This document shows, piece after piece, positions 33,617-41,831 of a stretch of DNA of 64,000 nt. Positions within the stretch are counted from its first letter, which is position 1; every line of letters begins with the position of its first letter. The notes below the pieces were generated by a model, which worked only from the letters and a program-made list of their open reading frames with translations, was not told the origin of the DNA and ran no database searches. This stretch comes from Candidatus Kuenenia stuttgartensis. GTDB lineage: Bacteria; Planctomycetota; UBA11346. Location of the stretch: the NCBI GenBank assembly GCA_945876185.1, contig CAMCMZ010000005.1:1-64000 (forward strand), given 5' to 3'. A program made the translations under genes and the position numbers.

Positions 33617-34183
33617 TCACGGGGCCGCCGATCCCAGGCAGGCTAATGCGACCAGGCAGCGCCAGCGTAGTTCGTCATTGGTGGTCGTCAGCACCAGCGC
33701 TCGCAGTTCCGGCGCCAACGCCGCCACCGGCGGGCCGATCTCGGCGGTACTCTGCACGGCGGCCAGGCAGGTGTCGTCTCGTTGCAGACCAAGGCGGAGA
33801 AGGTCGGTGGGGGCCAGCGTCTTGGAACGGTAGGACAGGGATTCGCACCAGGGATTTCCAGGGGCGAGGTCGGCCGCACGGACATCAGCATTCTGCCAAA
33901 AACTGGAAAGTTGGTCCAGAATCGCTGTCCGGTAGGCAGCCGTCCAATACCAATTCGGCCTCTTCCTGGAGCGCACTGGCTTGTCCTCATAATTTTCGGG
34001 TGCGTTGAGTGCGGCGGGAAGAAGTCGCAGAGTCCACCACCGAACGTCCGCAGCCTGGGTCAAGGCACGCAAGCAGGCCATGCGCTCGGGCAATTCCCGA
34101 TCCACCGCAGCGACCCCAACCAGCATGGTCGTCTGCATGTTGGGTGAATCCCAGCGGATGAACAACGCGACTGGGATCGCCAT
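33617..34183 (-). CDS. C-terminal part of a frameshifted HEAT-like protein
   Basis: 188 residues beginning MAIPVALFIRWDSPN and rich in helices with repeated ALRALT/LACL patterns (VDRELPERMACLRALTQAADVRWWTLRLLPAAL, ELRALVLTTTNDELRWRCLVALACLG). Its first codons overlap, in another frame, the point where the upstream gene (next entry) loses protein-like character. Together they read as one HEAT-like protein broken by a single-base shift near 34180-34200. I do not assign a function. It could be a pseudogene fragment, a sequencing indel or a programmed shift. Confidence 0.5.
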   Translation of the reverse strand: MAIPVALFIRWDSPNMQTTMLVGVAAVDRELPERMACLRALTQAADVRWWTLRLLPAALNAPENYEDKPVRSRKRPNWYWTAAYRTAILDQLSSFWQNADVRAADLAPGNPWCESLSYRSKTLAPTDLLRLGLQRDDTCLAAVQSTAEIGPPVAALAPELRALVLTTTNDELRWRCLVALACLGSAAP

Positions 34184-34886
34184 AATCCCAGCACGACAAG
34201 AAAGCGATGCATCGCAATGCCGTATGTTTCAGTTTCTGGTCGTTCTCATTTTCCGCCAGTTCAAGGAGGAAATCCCGAATCGCCTTTTTGCGGGAAACCA
34301 CAACCCCAAGTTCCCACAGGCAGCGTTCTTGCACAGGTTGCGCGAATCGCCGCCAGCGAGCAATCACCCAGGCCGGATCCTTGGTGTTGACGAACTGTCC
34401 AAAAGCGGCACCGACTACTTCCGGGTCGGTGCCGTCCAAACAGCGTTCCAGAATCCGCCAGGAATTCTGGTCACTCTCTGCAACCCAACTGACATACCAT
34501 TCCTTGGGATTCGTATTGGGGTGGTGACTCATCGCAACGGCGGCCCATTTAGCGATCTTGGGGTCAGGATCGGCGAGCATCCCCACCAACAGGGATGTTG
34601 CCTGCTTTTCACCGCACCAGGCGAACAGTGACTCAGAAAGACGGGTGCCGTGGTGGTTCACCTTCAACGCCAACGTCAACCGCAACACCCCGGAGACCAC
34701 CGGCATTGGCGGCCAGAACGCCAGCCACCCCAGGAACACCGCGCCGAGGCCGATCAGCGCGATCCGTCCGCGCCAGCGCAACCCGAGCAGGATCCACGCC
34801 ACCACCCCGATCCCAAGTAACAGTCCGACGCCGAGGCTGCACAGGATCAACCAAGGGATCCACTCCGACGTGTAGGCGGATGCCAT
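33987..34886 (-). CDS. Membrane-anchored HEAT-like protein, N-terminal part (frameshifted)
   Basis: 299 residues. Two N-terminal membrane helices (WLILCSLGVGLLLGIGVVAWILL and IALIGLGAVFLGWLAFWP) are followed by helical repeats (SLLVGMLADPDPKIAKWAAVAMSHH, RCLDGTDPEVVGAAFGQFV, LKHTALRCIAFLSCW) of HEAT type. After about residue 232 (near 34190) the frame turns into a Gly/Arg/His-rich sequence typical of out-of-frame GC-rich DNA, while a neighbouring frame continues plausibly. The true C-terminus is therefore probably encoded by the 33617-34183 frame. Function unknown; HEAT repeats suggest protein binding. Base composition is slightly less GC-rich than its neighbours. Confidence 0.55.
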   Translation of the reverse strand: MASAYTSEWIPWLILCSLGVGLLLGIGVVAWILLGLRWRGRIALIGLGAVFLGWLAFWPPMPVVSGVLRLTLALKVNHHGTRLSESLFAWCGEKQATSLLVGMLADPDPKIAKWAAVAMSHHPNTNPKEWYVSWVAESDQNSWRILERCLDGTDPEVVGAAFGQFVNTKDPAWVIARWRRFAQPVQERCLWELGVVVSRKKAIRDFLLELAENENDQKLKHTALRCIAFLSCWDYGDPSRVVHPLGFTQHADDHAGWGRCGGSGIARAHGLLACLDPGCGRSVVDSATSSRRTQRTRKL

Positions 34887-35128
34887 GGTTTAACGGTAAC
34901 CGGCGTGAGTGCCTTGGCCAGGACAGTCGATTGGGACCGCATCGGGGCGTGTCGGCAGGTGCGACGGGGCGGTACGATCAGTGCATCGCCCCCCCCCAGC
35001 AACGCCCCCAGCAGCGCGCCGGCGGCGAACGCGATGAGGATGGGCCAGTGGCGCTGGGCAAGGACGCGGCGCTGCTCGTTGGCTACGCTCCGGGCACCTC
35101 CGCCGAGGCGTCGGCCAACCCTCTTCAT
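34847..35128 (-). CDS. Possible small membrane protein
   Basis: 93 codons starting MKRVGRRLGGG with one strong hydrophobic segment (WPILIAFAAGALLGALLGGG) and basic flanks. It overlaps the start of the HEAT-like gene by 40 bases. There is no good ribosome-binding site, and no family is recognised, so this may not be expressed. Otherwise the stretch 34887-35228 shows nothing recognisable. Confidence 0.3.
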   Translation of the reverse strand: MKRVGRRLGGGARSVANEQRRVLAQRHWPILIAFAAGALLGALLGGGDALIVPPRRTCRHAPMRSQSTVLAKALTPVTVKPWHPPTRRSGSLG

Positions 35129-35228
35129 CCTCAATCAACGGTCCGCCGAATAGGACGAGTTAACCGTCTGCGGTAGGCCCGGGGCAGGCCCGAGAATTGG
35201 CCCGGCTCAGGCGGAAAAACATAAATAA

Positions 35229-35256
35229 AAATACCCCGGTATTATCCAGGGTATTT
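35229..35256 (-). terminator. Displaced intrinsic terminator of the tRNA-Arg gene
   Basis: On the minus strand AAATACCC (35256-35249), a 12-base loop and GGGTATTT are followed by a T-rich tract. It sits exactly where the tRNA terminator would be relative to the 3' tRNA fragment at attL. It is inferred to be the chromosomal terminator separated from its gene by integration. Confidence 0.7.
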
Positions 35257-35305
35257 AGCGCGCTGGGCAGGACTTGAACCTGCAACATCCAGATCCGAAG
35301 TCTGG
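35254..35305. repeat. attL: 52-bp direct repeat carrying the 3' part of tRNA-Arg
   Basis: Bases 35254-35305 are identical to 42358-42409. They correspond to the tRNA-Arg 3' end from the discriminator base through the T arm, variable region and 3' anticodon stem and loop. Beyond 35305 the similarity to tRNA stops, so this is a tRNA fragment, not a gene. It marks the left junction of the integrated element. Confidence 0.92.
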
Positions 35306-35386
35306 TCAAGACCCACCAACCACCATACGCCGGAGTATGCTCTAGCTTGATAAAAAATTGACTTTCTTGAATTTCAGCCATGCTCC

Positions 35387-35469
35387 ATCCTACCGGAGCC
35401 AACCCAAAACCACCCTGTTTTACCCCTTCCGGTAGGATATGGGTAGGATGGCGAGGCTACCGGTAGGAT
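35387..35469. promoter_or_regulatory. Cluster of GGTAGGAT motifs (candidate integrase arm sites), left end
   Basis: CCGGTAGGAT occurs inverted at 35387-35396 and direct at 35429-35438 and 35460-35469, with GGGTAGGAT at 35441-35449. The last overlaps the integrase ATG. A 26-base segment (35429-35454) is repeated exactly at 42274-42299 near the other end. Placement at both ends next to att sites suits arm-type integrase binding and possible integrase autoregulation. Confidence 0.55.
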
Positions 35470-36904
35470 GGCACGCATGGCCTTAGTCGATCCGAAAACC
35501 CGCTTCCCCTTCACCGAGGCTGAGTTGCGGAAATGGAAGCCGAACCCTGTCGGGCGGGTCCGCTTGAAGGATACCGGCTGCCCTGGGTTGTGCCTGTACG
35601 TCTCGCCCGAGGTGAAGAACGCGGCCGGCCGGATCAAAAACAACCCAAAGGTTTTTTACTACTACGCCAAGGCCAACGGTCGGCCCGTGGAGGTTCGCCT
35701 GGGCGTCTGGCCATCGCTGACGGTCGAAAAAGCGCGGGAGAAGGTGCGCGGTAGCCCACAGGCTAAGGGCGTGGCAGCCGACCCCGTGGCAGTGGTTCAG
35801 GCCCGCCGCGCCATCCGCGAGGAAAGCACCGTGGCCGAGTTGTGGGCCTGGTTCGACCGGCACCATGTCGCCGCGCTGCGGCCGTCATCCGCGAGTCGCT
35901 ACCGGGATTCCTGGCGGCTGCACATCGAACCGGCCTTGGGAACCAAACGATTGTCAGACGTGCGCCGGGCGGACGTGCAACGGCTGGCCGATGCCGTGGT
36001 TGATGGCGGCAAGCCGATGAAGGACCGGCACGGCAAGCCCTTCCGCAAGACCGGTGGCAAGGGGGCTGGCCGGCATGCCATGGCTGTGCTGTCCGCCATG
36101 TACCACGCTGCCGCCAAGGATGAGGCGCTGGCCTACAAGGGCGACATTCCGACCGCTGGCATTCGCCGGCCCAAGGTGCCCAGCCGGGCGCGCTTCCTGC
36201 AACCGGGGGAACTGCCGGCCTTTCTCCTGGCGCTGTCGAATGAACCCGAGCCGTGGAAATTATTTTGGACCTGCTGCCTGTTCGTGGGCCTGCGCCGGGG
36301 GAATGTGGCCAGCGCGCGATGGGCCGACCTCGCTTTGGACATTGGGCAATGGCTGGTGCCCGAGGAACGCAGCAAGACCGGCGCGCTGTTGGCCGTGCCG
36401 ATCCCGCTGCCGGTGTTGACCCGCTTGAAGGAATGGAAAGCGGAACTGCCCGCGCTCCTGCTCGCCGCGAACGAGTCCCGCCGCCGCCTGCTGCAACGTG
36501 GCGATGCCGGAACCCGCGAACGTCAACCGGAACTGACGGCAGACGAACTGGCCGAGGCCGGGCGCTATGTCTTCCCGTCCATCCTGGTGTCGGCCAAGCC
36601 GTCCGAACGCCCCCACATCATCGACCCCCGCGCATCATGGCGGCGCGTGCTGATCAGTGCCGGGCTGTCCAACCTGCGACCGCATGACCTGCGCCGCTCC
36701 ATCGGTTCATGGATGGCCCTGGGCGGGGTCGGCCTGCCGATCATCGGGGCCGCGCTGGGTCACAAGGACGCGAAAAGCACGCAGGTTTATGCCCGCTTGA
36801 ACGATGGAGCCGTGCGCGCCGCGATGGAGCGGGCCACGTCGGCAATGCTGGCGGCAGGCCAGGAAGATAAAACGGCGACAACCCATTCCACACAGCAAGC
36901 ATGA
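35468..36904 (+). CDS. int: Tyrosine recombinase (P4-type integrase)
   Basis: A 478-residue integrase. The N-terminal ~100 residues are the DUF4102 arm-binding domain (KDTGCPGLCLYVSP, FYYYAKANGRPVEVRLGVWPSLTVEKARE). The core-binding SAM-like domain follows (about 115-215), then the catalytic domain with the five expected residues. These are Arg in VGLRRGNV, Lys in EERSKTG, His-x-x-Arg in RPHDLRRS, His in GAALGHKDAKST and Tyr in QVYARLN. It would recombine attP with the tRNA-Arg 3' end. The gene begins 163 bases inside attL and reads into the element. An ATG at 35477 is an alternative start. Confidence 0.92.
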   Translation: MARMALVDPKTRFPFTEAELRKWKPNPVGRVRLKDTGCPGLCLYVSPEVKNAAGRIKNNPKVFYYYAKANGRPVEVRLGVWPSLTVEKAREKVRGSPQAKGVAADPVAVVQARRAIREESTVAELWAWFDRHHVAALRPSSASRYRDSWRLHIEPALGTKRLSDVRRADVQRLADAVVDGGKPMKDRHGKPFRKTGGKGAGRHAMAVLSAMYHAAAKDEALAYKGDIPTAGIRRPKVPSRARFLQPGELPAFLLALSNEPEPWKLFWTCCLFVGLRRGNVASARWADLALDIGQWLVPEERSKTGALLAVPIPLPVLTRLKEWKAELPALLLAANESRRRLLQRGDAGTRERQPELTADELAEAGRYVFPSILVSAKPSERPHIIDPRASWRRVLISAGLSNLRPHDLRRSIGSWMALGGVGLPIIGAALGHKDAKSTQVYARLNDGAVRAAMERATSAMLAAGQEDKTATTHSTQQA

Positions 36905-36913
36905 GGAGCAACC

Positions 36914-37645
36914 ATGCCCGAACCGAAACATAAGTGGTCCTGGGATCTCAATCGATTTGCATGTGAGCGCCTTCATGGCCATCTGAAAGACTGGCTATCT
37001 TCGAGGAGCAGTTGCTATCTGAATGTAAATGAACCAATGAAATTATCGGATTTTCCGCTTGGTTGGTGGAACTGCATTAAGGAATCAGCAAGACACGATG
37101 CTCAAGTTTACGAATGGGTAAAAGCCCACATCCTTGACCCATTCGAGTCACTTAAACAGAAGGAAAGCGCGGAGGATACACCCGATCGGGTTAATGATAT
37201 CATCACGTCCCTCAAATGCCTTTCTCATAATCTAACGCATAATCTGCCAGCGGAAAAACTGACGTGGGTGGAGCCAAGGACTGGATACTTGAAGGAGGGG
37301 TCAGGTGAGTCCGCTGTCCAGGCAGAGAAAGGGCCGCCTGCCCCAAGCCGGGGTGAACCGTTGCCTTTGGATACTCTGCTTTCCCTTGCTGAACTGACGG
37401 GGCCGGATGCCATGTTCAACCCGATTGGCCGCCTGCTTAAAGCCCTGCGAAATTGTCCAGACGAATGGCGAACTACGTATGAACTTGCGGGAAACAAAGG
37501 GGGAAATGCGCATATCTCCACGAAGAAACGACTAAATCTGCTGAAAGACCAATTCAGATTGGTTGAGCATTCCTCCGCTGGGTGGAGGTTGGGGGAGAGT
37601 GCCTATCCTAGCAAAGGTGAAACCCAGGTGAAACCTTTTCAATAG
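36914..37645 (+). CDS. Unknown element-borne protein (candidate cargo)
   Basis: 243 residues, soluble, with good ribosome site GAGGAG before the ATG, nine bases after the integrase stop. The first ~120 residues are aromatic- and charged-rich (WSWDLNRFACERLHGHLKDWL, PLGWWNCIKESARHDAQVYEWVK), then a Pro/Gly-rich linker. The last ~70 residues (IGRLLKALRNCPDEWRTTYELAGNKGG..., KKRLNLLKDQFRLVE) could form a winged helix. Its DNA is clearly more A+T-rich than its neighbours, indicating separate origin. I do not recognise the family. Position directly after the integrase is a common site for accessory cargo, so a host-interaction or defence role is possible but unproven. Confidence 0.6.
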   Translation: MPEPKHKWSWDLNRFACERLHGHLKDWLSSRSSCYLNVNEPMKLSDFPLGWWNCIKESARHDAQVYEWVKAHILDPFESLKQKESAEDTPDRVNDIITSLKCLSHNLTHNLPAEKLTWVEPRTGYLKEGSGESAVQAEKGPPAPSRGEPLPLDTLLSLAELTGPDAMFNPIGRLLKALRNCPDEWRTTYELAGNKGGNAHISTKKRLNLLKDQFRLVEHSSAGWRLGESAYPSKGETQVKPFQ

Positions 37646-37659
37646 GGTTTCACCTGGGT
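37622..37659. terminator. Inverted repeat with GGTGAAA motifs at end of the cargo gene
   Basis: ACCCAGGTGAAACC (37622-37635) and GGTTTCACCTGGGT (37646-37659) are perfectly complementary 14-bp arms spanning the stop codon of the preceding gene. There is no strong T-run, so it may be a bidirectional terminator or a protein-binding site. A further GGTGAAA lies just upstream at about 37615-37621. Confidence 0.55.
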
Positions 37660-37739
37660 CAGTTTAGGGCATTGTCTTATAATTATTTGGAAAAATCAGG
37701 GAATTTTTTCGACCTGAGGAAATCAATCTGAGCCCTTGC

Positions 37740-37758
37740 GGTGAAATGTATTTTCACC
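37740..37758. promoter_or_regulatory. GGTGAAA/TTTCACC palindrome upstream of the AlpA-like gene
   Basis: GGTGAAA-TGTAT-TTTCACC, a 7-bp-armed dyad 69 bases before the AlpA-like ATG, with the same half-site as the repeats at 37615-37659. The 180-base A+T-rich gap between these (37660-37827) is the only sizeable spacer inside the element. It is therefore a candidate promoter/operator and replication-origin region. Confidence 0.45.
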
Positions 37759-37827
37759 TGATAACCACGCCCATCGGACTCGACCTAGCGGAATCAACCG
37801 CTGTCAGTCCGGTGGAAGGGCTTTTTC

Positions 37828-38049
37828 ATGACCACAACCACCACCCCCGAGCAGACCGTACCGGCCTTGCTCACAACCATTGAGGCCGCCGCCTTGCTAA
37901 GGTGTGCGCCTGCAACCTTGGAGCTCGACCGGGTGCGCAGACGATGGAAAGTACCATTTTTACGGGTCGGACGTTCTATCCGCTACGACCGCGCATCCGT
38001 CTTGCGTTGGTTGGCCGACCGCAATCCCACCGAACTGGCGGGAGCTTGA
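37828..38049 (+). CDS. AlpA/excisionase-like helix-turn-helix protein
   Basis: 73 residues: LLTTIEAAALLRCAPATLELDRVRRRWKVPFLRVGRSIRYDRASVLRWLADRN. This is the winged MerR/AlpA-like HTH (DUF-type 'HTH_17'), with a recognition helix followed by the wing 'PFLRVGRSIRY'. Such proteins in P4-like elements act as excisionases or activators of integrase/replication genes. It is three bases from the next gene and begins the replication module. Start is the ATG with AGGGCTTTTTC upstream; the ribosome site is moderate. Confidence 0.8.
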   Translation: MTTTTTPEQTVPALLTTIEAAALLRCAPATLELDRVRRRWKVPFLRVGRSIRYDRASVLRWLADRNPTELAGA

Positions 38050-38052
38050 GCC

Positions 38053-38451
38053 ATGGAACCGATCACCATTGACGACAAGGGCCCGGCCGTTGACGCGACC
38101 GAGCCCCACATTTCGACTACCGACGTTGGTGCGAATCCTAACTTGACCGAGGATAAATCAAAGGCCGCTGCTCTGCGCAATCGCGCGTTGCGTTCGATCG
38201 ATTCGGGGATGGATCCTGTCTGGCGTTCCATCGCTCATGCAGCCCTGCTGGCCGCCATCGATGCGAAGGGGAGTGCCACGATTGACGATGCCCGAACACA
38301 ATGCCCGCCGCCCGTTTCCCCGCGCTGGTGGTGTGCGTTGACTGCTTCCCTATCTCGGAAGGAAGTCATCGAATGCGTGGGATTCCGTGAAGGGATCGCA
38401 CCAGTGACCCGCCTTGGATTGCTGCGCTTGTGGAAACGGGGTGCGAAATGA
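38053..38451 (+). CDS. Small unknown protein of the replication module
   Basis: 132 residues. The N-terminal 35 are acidic and probably disordered; the rest (ALRNRALRSIDSGMDPVWRSIAHAALLAAIDAKGSATIDDARTQCPPP, RWWCALTASLSRKEVIECVGFREG) is helical and resembles a small winged-helix or DNA-binding module. It overlaps the primase start by four bases (ATGA), so it is probably translationally coupled and may be a replication accessory or copy-control protein. Not recognised as a known family. Confidence 0.55.
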   Translation: MEPITIDDKGPAVDATEPHISTTDVGANPNLTEDKSKAAALRNRALRSIDSGMDPVWRSIAHAALLAAIDAKGSATIDDARTQCPPPVSPRWWCALTASLSRKEVIECVGFREGIAPVTRLGLLRLWKRGAK

Positions 38452-40706
38452 ATGCCCCGACGTTTCCCGTGTCCTTGGCATCCGCCTGGGACAATCGCAC
38501 GACCCCATCCGACCTGGCTTCCGTTCATGCGCGGATCATTGGGGCCGAACTCGCTGCGGCGACTGCTGCCGTGCGCTCGGCATCTGATCCCGCAGAGCGA
38601 ACGCGGCTGAAAAACGCCCTGCCGGGATTCATCGCGGCGGGGTTGTTCCATGCGCGGAAAATGACGGAATGGCACACGGCTTCCGGCTTGCTGGTGGCCG
38701 ACATCGACAAGGTGCCGGACGTGCCTGGATTGCTGGCAAGTCTTCGATCGGATCCGGCCGTTGTGCTGCTGTTTACTTCACCCAGCGGGACGGGCATCAA
38801 GGCGGTTGTACGGGTGCCCGTAGACGCCGCCGATCCGACTGCGCATGCGCGGGCCTTTTCCGCTGTTCAGCAATGGGCGCGAGAGGCGCACGGGGCGAAA
38901 CTCGACCCATCGGGGGCCGACGTATCGCGGTTGTGCTTCCTGTGCCATGATTCGGCCGCCTACTCCAATCCGGTGGCGGTTCCGCTCGACCTGGACCGTT
39001 GGCCGGGGACCGTGGTGGAGACGCGGCAACCAAGTCCACGCCGAGAATTTTCCGCCGACGTTGAACGCCGCGCAGCGCTGTACCTGGCACAGATGCCAGC
39101 CGCTGTTTCTGGGCAGGGAGGCCATGCGGCAACCTATGCGGCTGCGGTCGCCCTGGTGCATGGATTCGACCTTTCGGAATCTGTGGCGCTCGACCTGATG
39201 AGGTGCGATTTCAATTCACGTTGTCTGCCACCATGGTCGGACTCTGAGTTGGCGCACAAAGTCAAAGACGCCGGGACGAAGTCGCACGATCGGCCGCGCG
39301 GATGGTTGCGGGATGCGGAGCGGGCGCGTCCGTTTCCCAACGCTGGCACGTCCAAGGATGAATCGTCATCCGGTGCCGCCTGGGCAAGCGAACGGTTGCT
39401 GGCCGAACGGTTGGCTGCGAGCGACCTGCGGCGGGCGTTGCGCTTCCTGCCTGACGGCGCTGAAACGGGCTGGCGACGTTGGGACGGCGCAACATGGTCG
39501 GCCGCGCCTGAACCGGTGCCGGTCGCATTGGCAGCCGCCGTGCATCGGGAAGCCGGATCGCTCATCATGGCCGGTGCGCTCGACCTCAAGGTGGCGCGAT
39601 CTCTGGAATCCACCGCCAGCATGCGCGCGGTTTTGGCGCAGCTTCAAGCACGCGAACCGATGCGTTTTGATCCCGCGAGCATCGACCCGCCGCACCGATT
39701 GGCCACGCCGGGGCATGTGCTCGACTTCCAGACTGGCGAACTGATGCCGCTCGATCCTGATGGGCCGGCATTCCTGCATCGCACGGCTGTCGTCTACGAC
39801 CCCAGCGCCAGGCATCCGCTTTGGGACGAAGTCGCGGCGCATGTTGCGTCCCTGCCCGCCGGATTCGTCGTGCAACGCTTCCTGGGTGCGTCCCTTATCG
39901 GCCTACCCCCGGATCGGAAATTGCTGATTTTGCTGGGCGATGGCGGGGACGGAAAGGGGACGCTTTTGCGGTCTTGCGTTGCGGCGGCGGGTGGATTCGG
40001 TGCCGTCGTCCCCACGGAATCCCTGTCCGGTGACGGGCGCGGCGCGCATGGGCATGAACTCCTGAGTCCACTGGCCACCGCTCGGCTTGCCTATGCCTCC
40101 GAGGTTCCGCCTGCGCTCGACTGGCCTCTCATCAAGGGCTTGTCGGGCGGCGATTCGCGCGCGAGCAAGCGCATGTATGGGCGCTCCTGGACGTGCCAAC
40201 CGCGCGTGTGGCTGGCGTTGGCTACGAACGAGGTTCCGCGCATGCCGGATCAGGCGGTGGCGGATCGGTGCATCGTCGTTCACTGGACAAAACCGGCGGA
40301 ATCCAACCCGGACATTGTCGGCACCCTGGCCACGCCGGGGACTGAACGGGATGGATTCCTGCGGGCCTGCCTGCGCTGGATGATTGCTGGCGCGGCGGAC
40401 TTTATGCGCGAAGGGTTGGGCGTGCCCGATTTCGCCCGGTCCAAGATTGAACCCGTGGGCCTTGCCGGTTGGTGGTTCGATGCCGTGGATTCCGGATCGA
40501 TCGTCCCGGATGAAGGATGGTCCCCGTTCGGGCCTTTGGCGGAATTGGCAGCGCGCTGGCACGTCGAACGAGGAATGGACGCGCCGACTACAACCGCATT
40601 GGGCAGTTTCCTCCGTTCACGACTGGCCTGTCGGCGTGCTGTGGTAGGCGGCAGCAAGGTCGCCCAATACCACGCGCGGATCGTGGACGGGGTTGGACGT
40701 GGTTGA
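38448..40706 (+). CDS. Primase-helicase with VirE_N-like and D5/SF3 domains
   Basis: A 752-residue replication protein. The N-terminus contains a VirE_N/BT4734-like region (KMTEWHTASGLLVADIDKVPDVPGLLASLRSDPAVVLLFTSPSGTGIKAVVRV) with the 'D-D' primase-like strands. A D5_N-like middle follows (PLWDEVAAHVASLPAGFVVQRFLGASLIG). The SF3/P4-type helicase has Walker A LLGDGGDGKGTLL, motif B around LAYASEVPP, and sensor-like LALATNEVPRM. It would prime and unwind the element's DNA for autonomous replication after excision, as in P4. The ATG at 38448 overlaps the previous stop; the frame's earlier ATG at 38430 is inside that gene. Confidence 0.85.
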   Translation: MNAPTFPVSLASAWDNRTTPSDLASVHARIIGAELAAATAAVRSASDPAERTRLKNALPGFIAAGLFHARKMTEWHTASGLLVADIDKVPDVPGLLASLRSDPAVVLLFTSPSGTGIKAVVRVPVDAADPTAHARAFSAVQQWAREAHGAKLDPSGADVSRLCFLCHDSAAYSNPVAVPLDLDRWPGTVVETRQPSPRREFSADVERRAALYLAQMPAAVSGQGGHAATYAAAVALVHGFDLSESVALDLMRCDFNSRCLPPWSDSELAHKVKDAGTKSHDRPRGWLRDAERARPFPNAGTSKDESSSGAAWASERLLAERLAASDLRRALRFLPDGAETGWRRWDGATWSAAPEPVPVALAAAVHREAGSLIMAGALDLKVARSLESTASMRAVLAQLQAREPMRFDPASIDPPHRLATPGHVLDFQTGELMPLDPDGPAFLHRTAVVYDPSARHPLWDEVAAHVASLPAGFVVQRFLGASLIGLPPDRKLLILLGDGGDGKGTLLRSCVAAAGGFGAVVPTESLSGDGRGAHGHELLSPLATARLAYASEVPPALDWPLIKGLSGGDSRASKRMYGRSWTCQPRVWLALATNEVPRMPDQAVADRCIVVHWTKPAESNPDIVGTLATPGTERDGFLRACLRWMIAGAADFMREGLGVPDFARSKIEPVGLAGWWFDAVDSGSIVPDEGWSPFGPLAELAARWHVERGMDAPTTTALGSFLRSRLACRRAVVGGSKVAQYHARIVDGVGRG

Positions 40707-40788
40707 AACCGAGTCCCCTACACGTGTAGAAAAGTCGGTTCAGACCCCGTCCAACCGCGTCCAGTCATCTCAGGCGAAGGACCACACC

Positions 40789-41391
40789 ATGAGCGAACTT
40801 CCTGCCCAACCATCCACCGTACCAACCAAGACGCAAAGGCCGCCACCTGTATCAGTGAAGCCGCCGGCCAATGCGGGAGAGCCGTTCTCCATCGATTGGC
40901 AGGCCACCACCCCCGACCAATGCCAGGCAACTGCCGGAACGCCGAACCCGGAGATAGCTGCCTACAACCTCGCTGGCGTTGCCGAAATCATGCGTCTACC
41001 GGGCGATGACATGGAGGCCATGGGCCGGCGGGTCAACATGGCCGCCTCCCGTCTGCATGCCCTGGAAGCAGAAAACGCAATGGAGGGCATGGTAGGCACC
41101 CTGCTGGCAGGCGTGCAGGATGCCGTCCTGTTCGCGCTCAAGGACTGCAATCGGGCCGACCTGTACGATAGCCGGAGATCGTCTTCCGCCCGGGCTGAAC
41201 GCCTGATTTCCTCATTCGTCCGACTGGCCGACCTGCGTGCCCGACTGCGTGGCGGTGGCACGACTCAGCGAATGACGGTTGAGCATGTCACCGTGACCGC
41301 TGGTGGCCAAGCCGTCATCGGCACCGTGACCGGGGGAGGGGCGGGGGGTGACAAAGGCCGAAACGGCGATCAACCCCATGCCCAAGCCTGA
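40789..41391 (+). CDS. Island-associated protein of the 'AGGQAV' type
   Basis: 200 residues. A Pro-rich head is followed by a helical body (EIAAYNLAGVAEIMRLPGDDMEAMGRRVNMAASRLHALEAENAMEGMVGTLLAG, SARAERLISSFVRLADLRARL) and the tail TVEHVTVTAGGQAVIGTV. Proteins with this tail are common in proteobacterial prophages and integrative islands next to an HGGxSTGP protein, as here. Their function is not established; a nucleic-acid or packaging link has been suggested only by context. The ATG at 40789 has GGCGAAGG upstream. It overlaps the next gene by 44 bases. Confidence 0.7.
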   Translation: MSELPAQPSTVPTKTQRPPPVSVKPPANAGEPFSIDWQATTPDQCQATAGTPNPEIAAYNLAGVAEIMRLPGDDMEAMGRRVNMAASRLHALEAENAMEGMVGTLLAGVQDAVLFALKDCNRADLYDSRRSSSARAERLISSFVRLADLRARLRGGGTTQRMTVEHVTVTAGGQAVIGTVTGGGAGGDKGRNGDQPHAQA

Positions 41392-41770
41392 CCACCTTGG
41401 CCGGCATCCCGTCTGCGGTGCGCGAACGCGCCGGGGATTTGCCTGCCAACAACCCGCCATGGCCAACGGTCGGTGCCGACTGCATGGCGGGCGATCGACC
41501 GGCCCGCGCACGCGGGAAGGACTGGATCGTTCACGATTCGCACGGTGGAGGCACGGCCGACGTTCCGCATTGGCGAGGGAAGCGGCAAGAGCCTATCGGG
41601 CGTTTCTACGTTCGACGGTCTCCGTGGCTGCGGATCGGGCAAATGAGTGGGACGAGGATGGCAGCATTTCTGCGGCACATGAGGCGATGATGCGGTGGCG
41701 AATGCTGGATGAAAAGTTGAAAGTGACGGGAAGGCTGGCAGTGGAGAGGCGAACAAAGGGCGTTTTTTAA
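41348..41770 (+). CDS. HGGxSTGP-motif island protein
   Basis: 140 residues with CGARTRRGFACQQPAMANGRCRLHGGRSTGPRTREGLDRSRFARWRHG. Two cysteine pairs (C-x6/8-C...C-x3-HGG) look like a small zinc-binding motif, followed by the invariant HGGxSTGP. This small family accompanies AGGQAV-type proteins in integrative islands. Its role is unknown. The C-terminal 60 residues are helical (AREAARAYRAFLRSTV..., AHEAMMRWRMLDEKLKV). Confidence 0.7.
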   Translation: MTKAETAINPMPKPDHLGRHPVCGARTRRGFACQQPAMANGRCRLHGGRSTGPRTREGLDRSRFARWRHGRRSALAREAARAYRAFLRSTVSVAADRANEWDEDGSISAAHEAMMRWRMLDEKLKVTGRLAVERRTKGVF

Positions 41771-41831
41771 TAAAATACACCTAGTTGCGATTCGGGGGAA
41801 AACCTGGACGTTAAAAAAGGAGAGACAGCCC

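Noticed and set aside
35259-35305. A second tRNA-Arg gene at attL
   Set aside because: Only the 3' portion is present. Beyond 35305 there is no 5' half to complete a cloverleaf.
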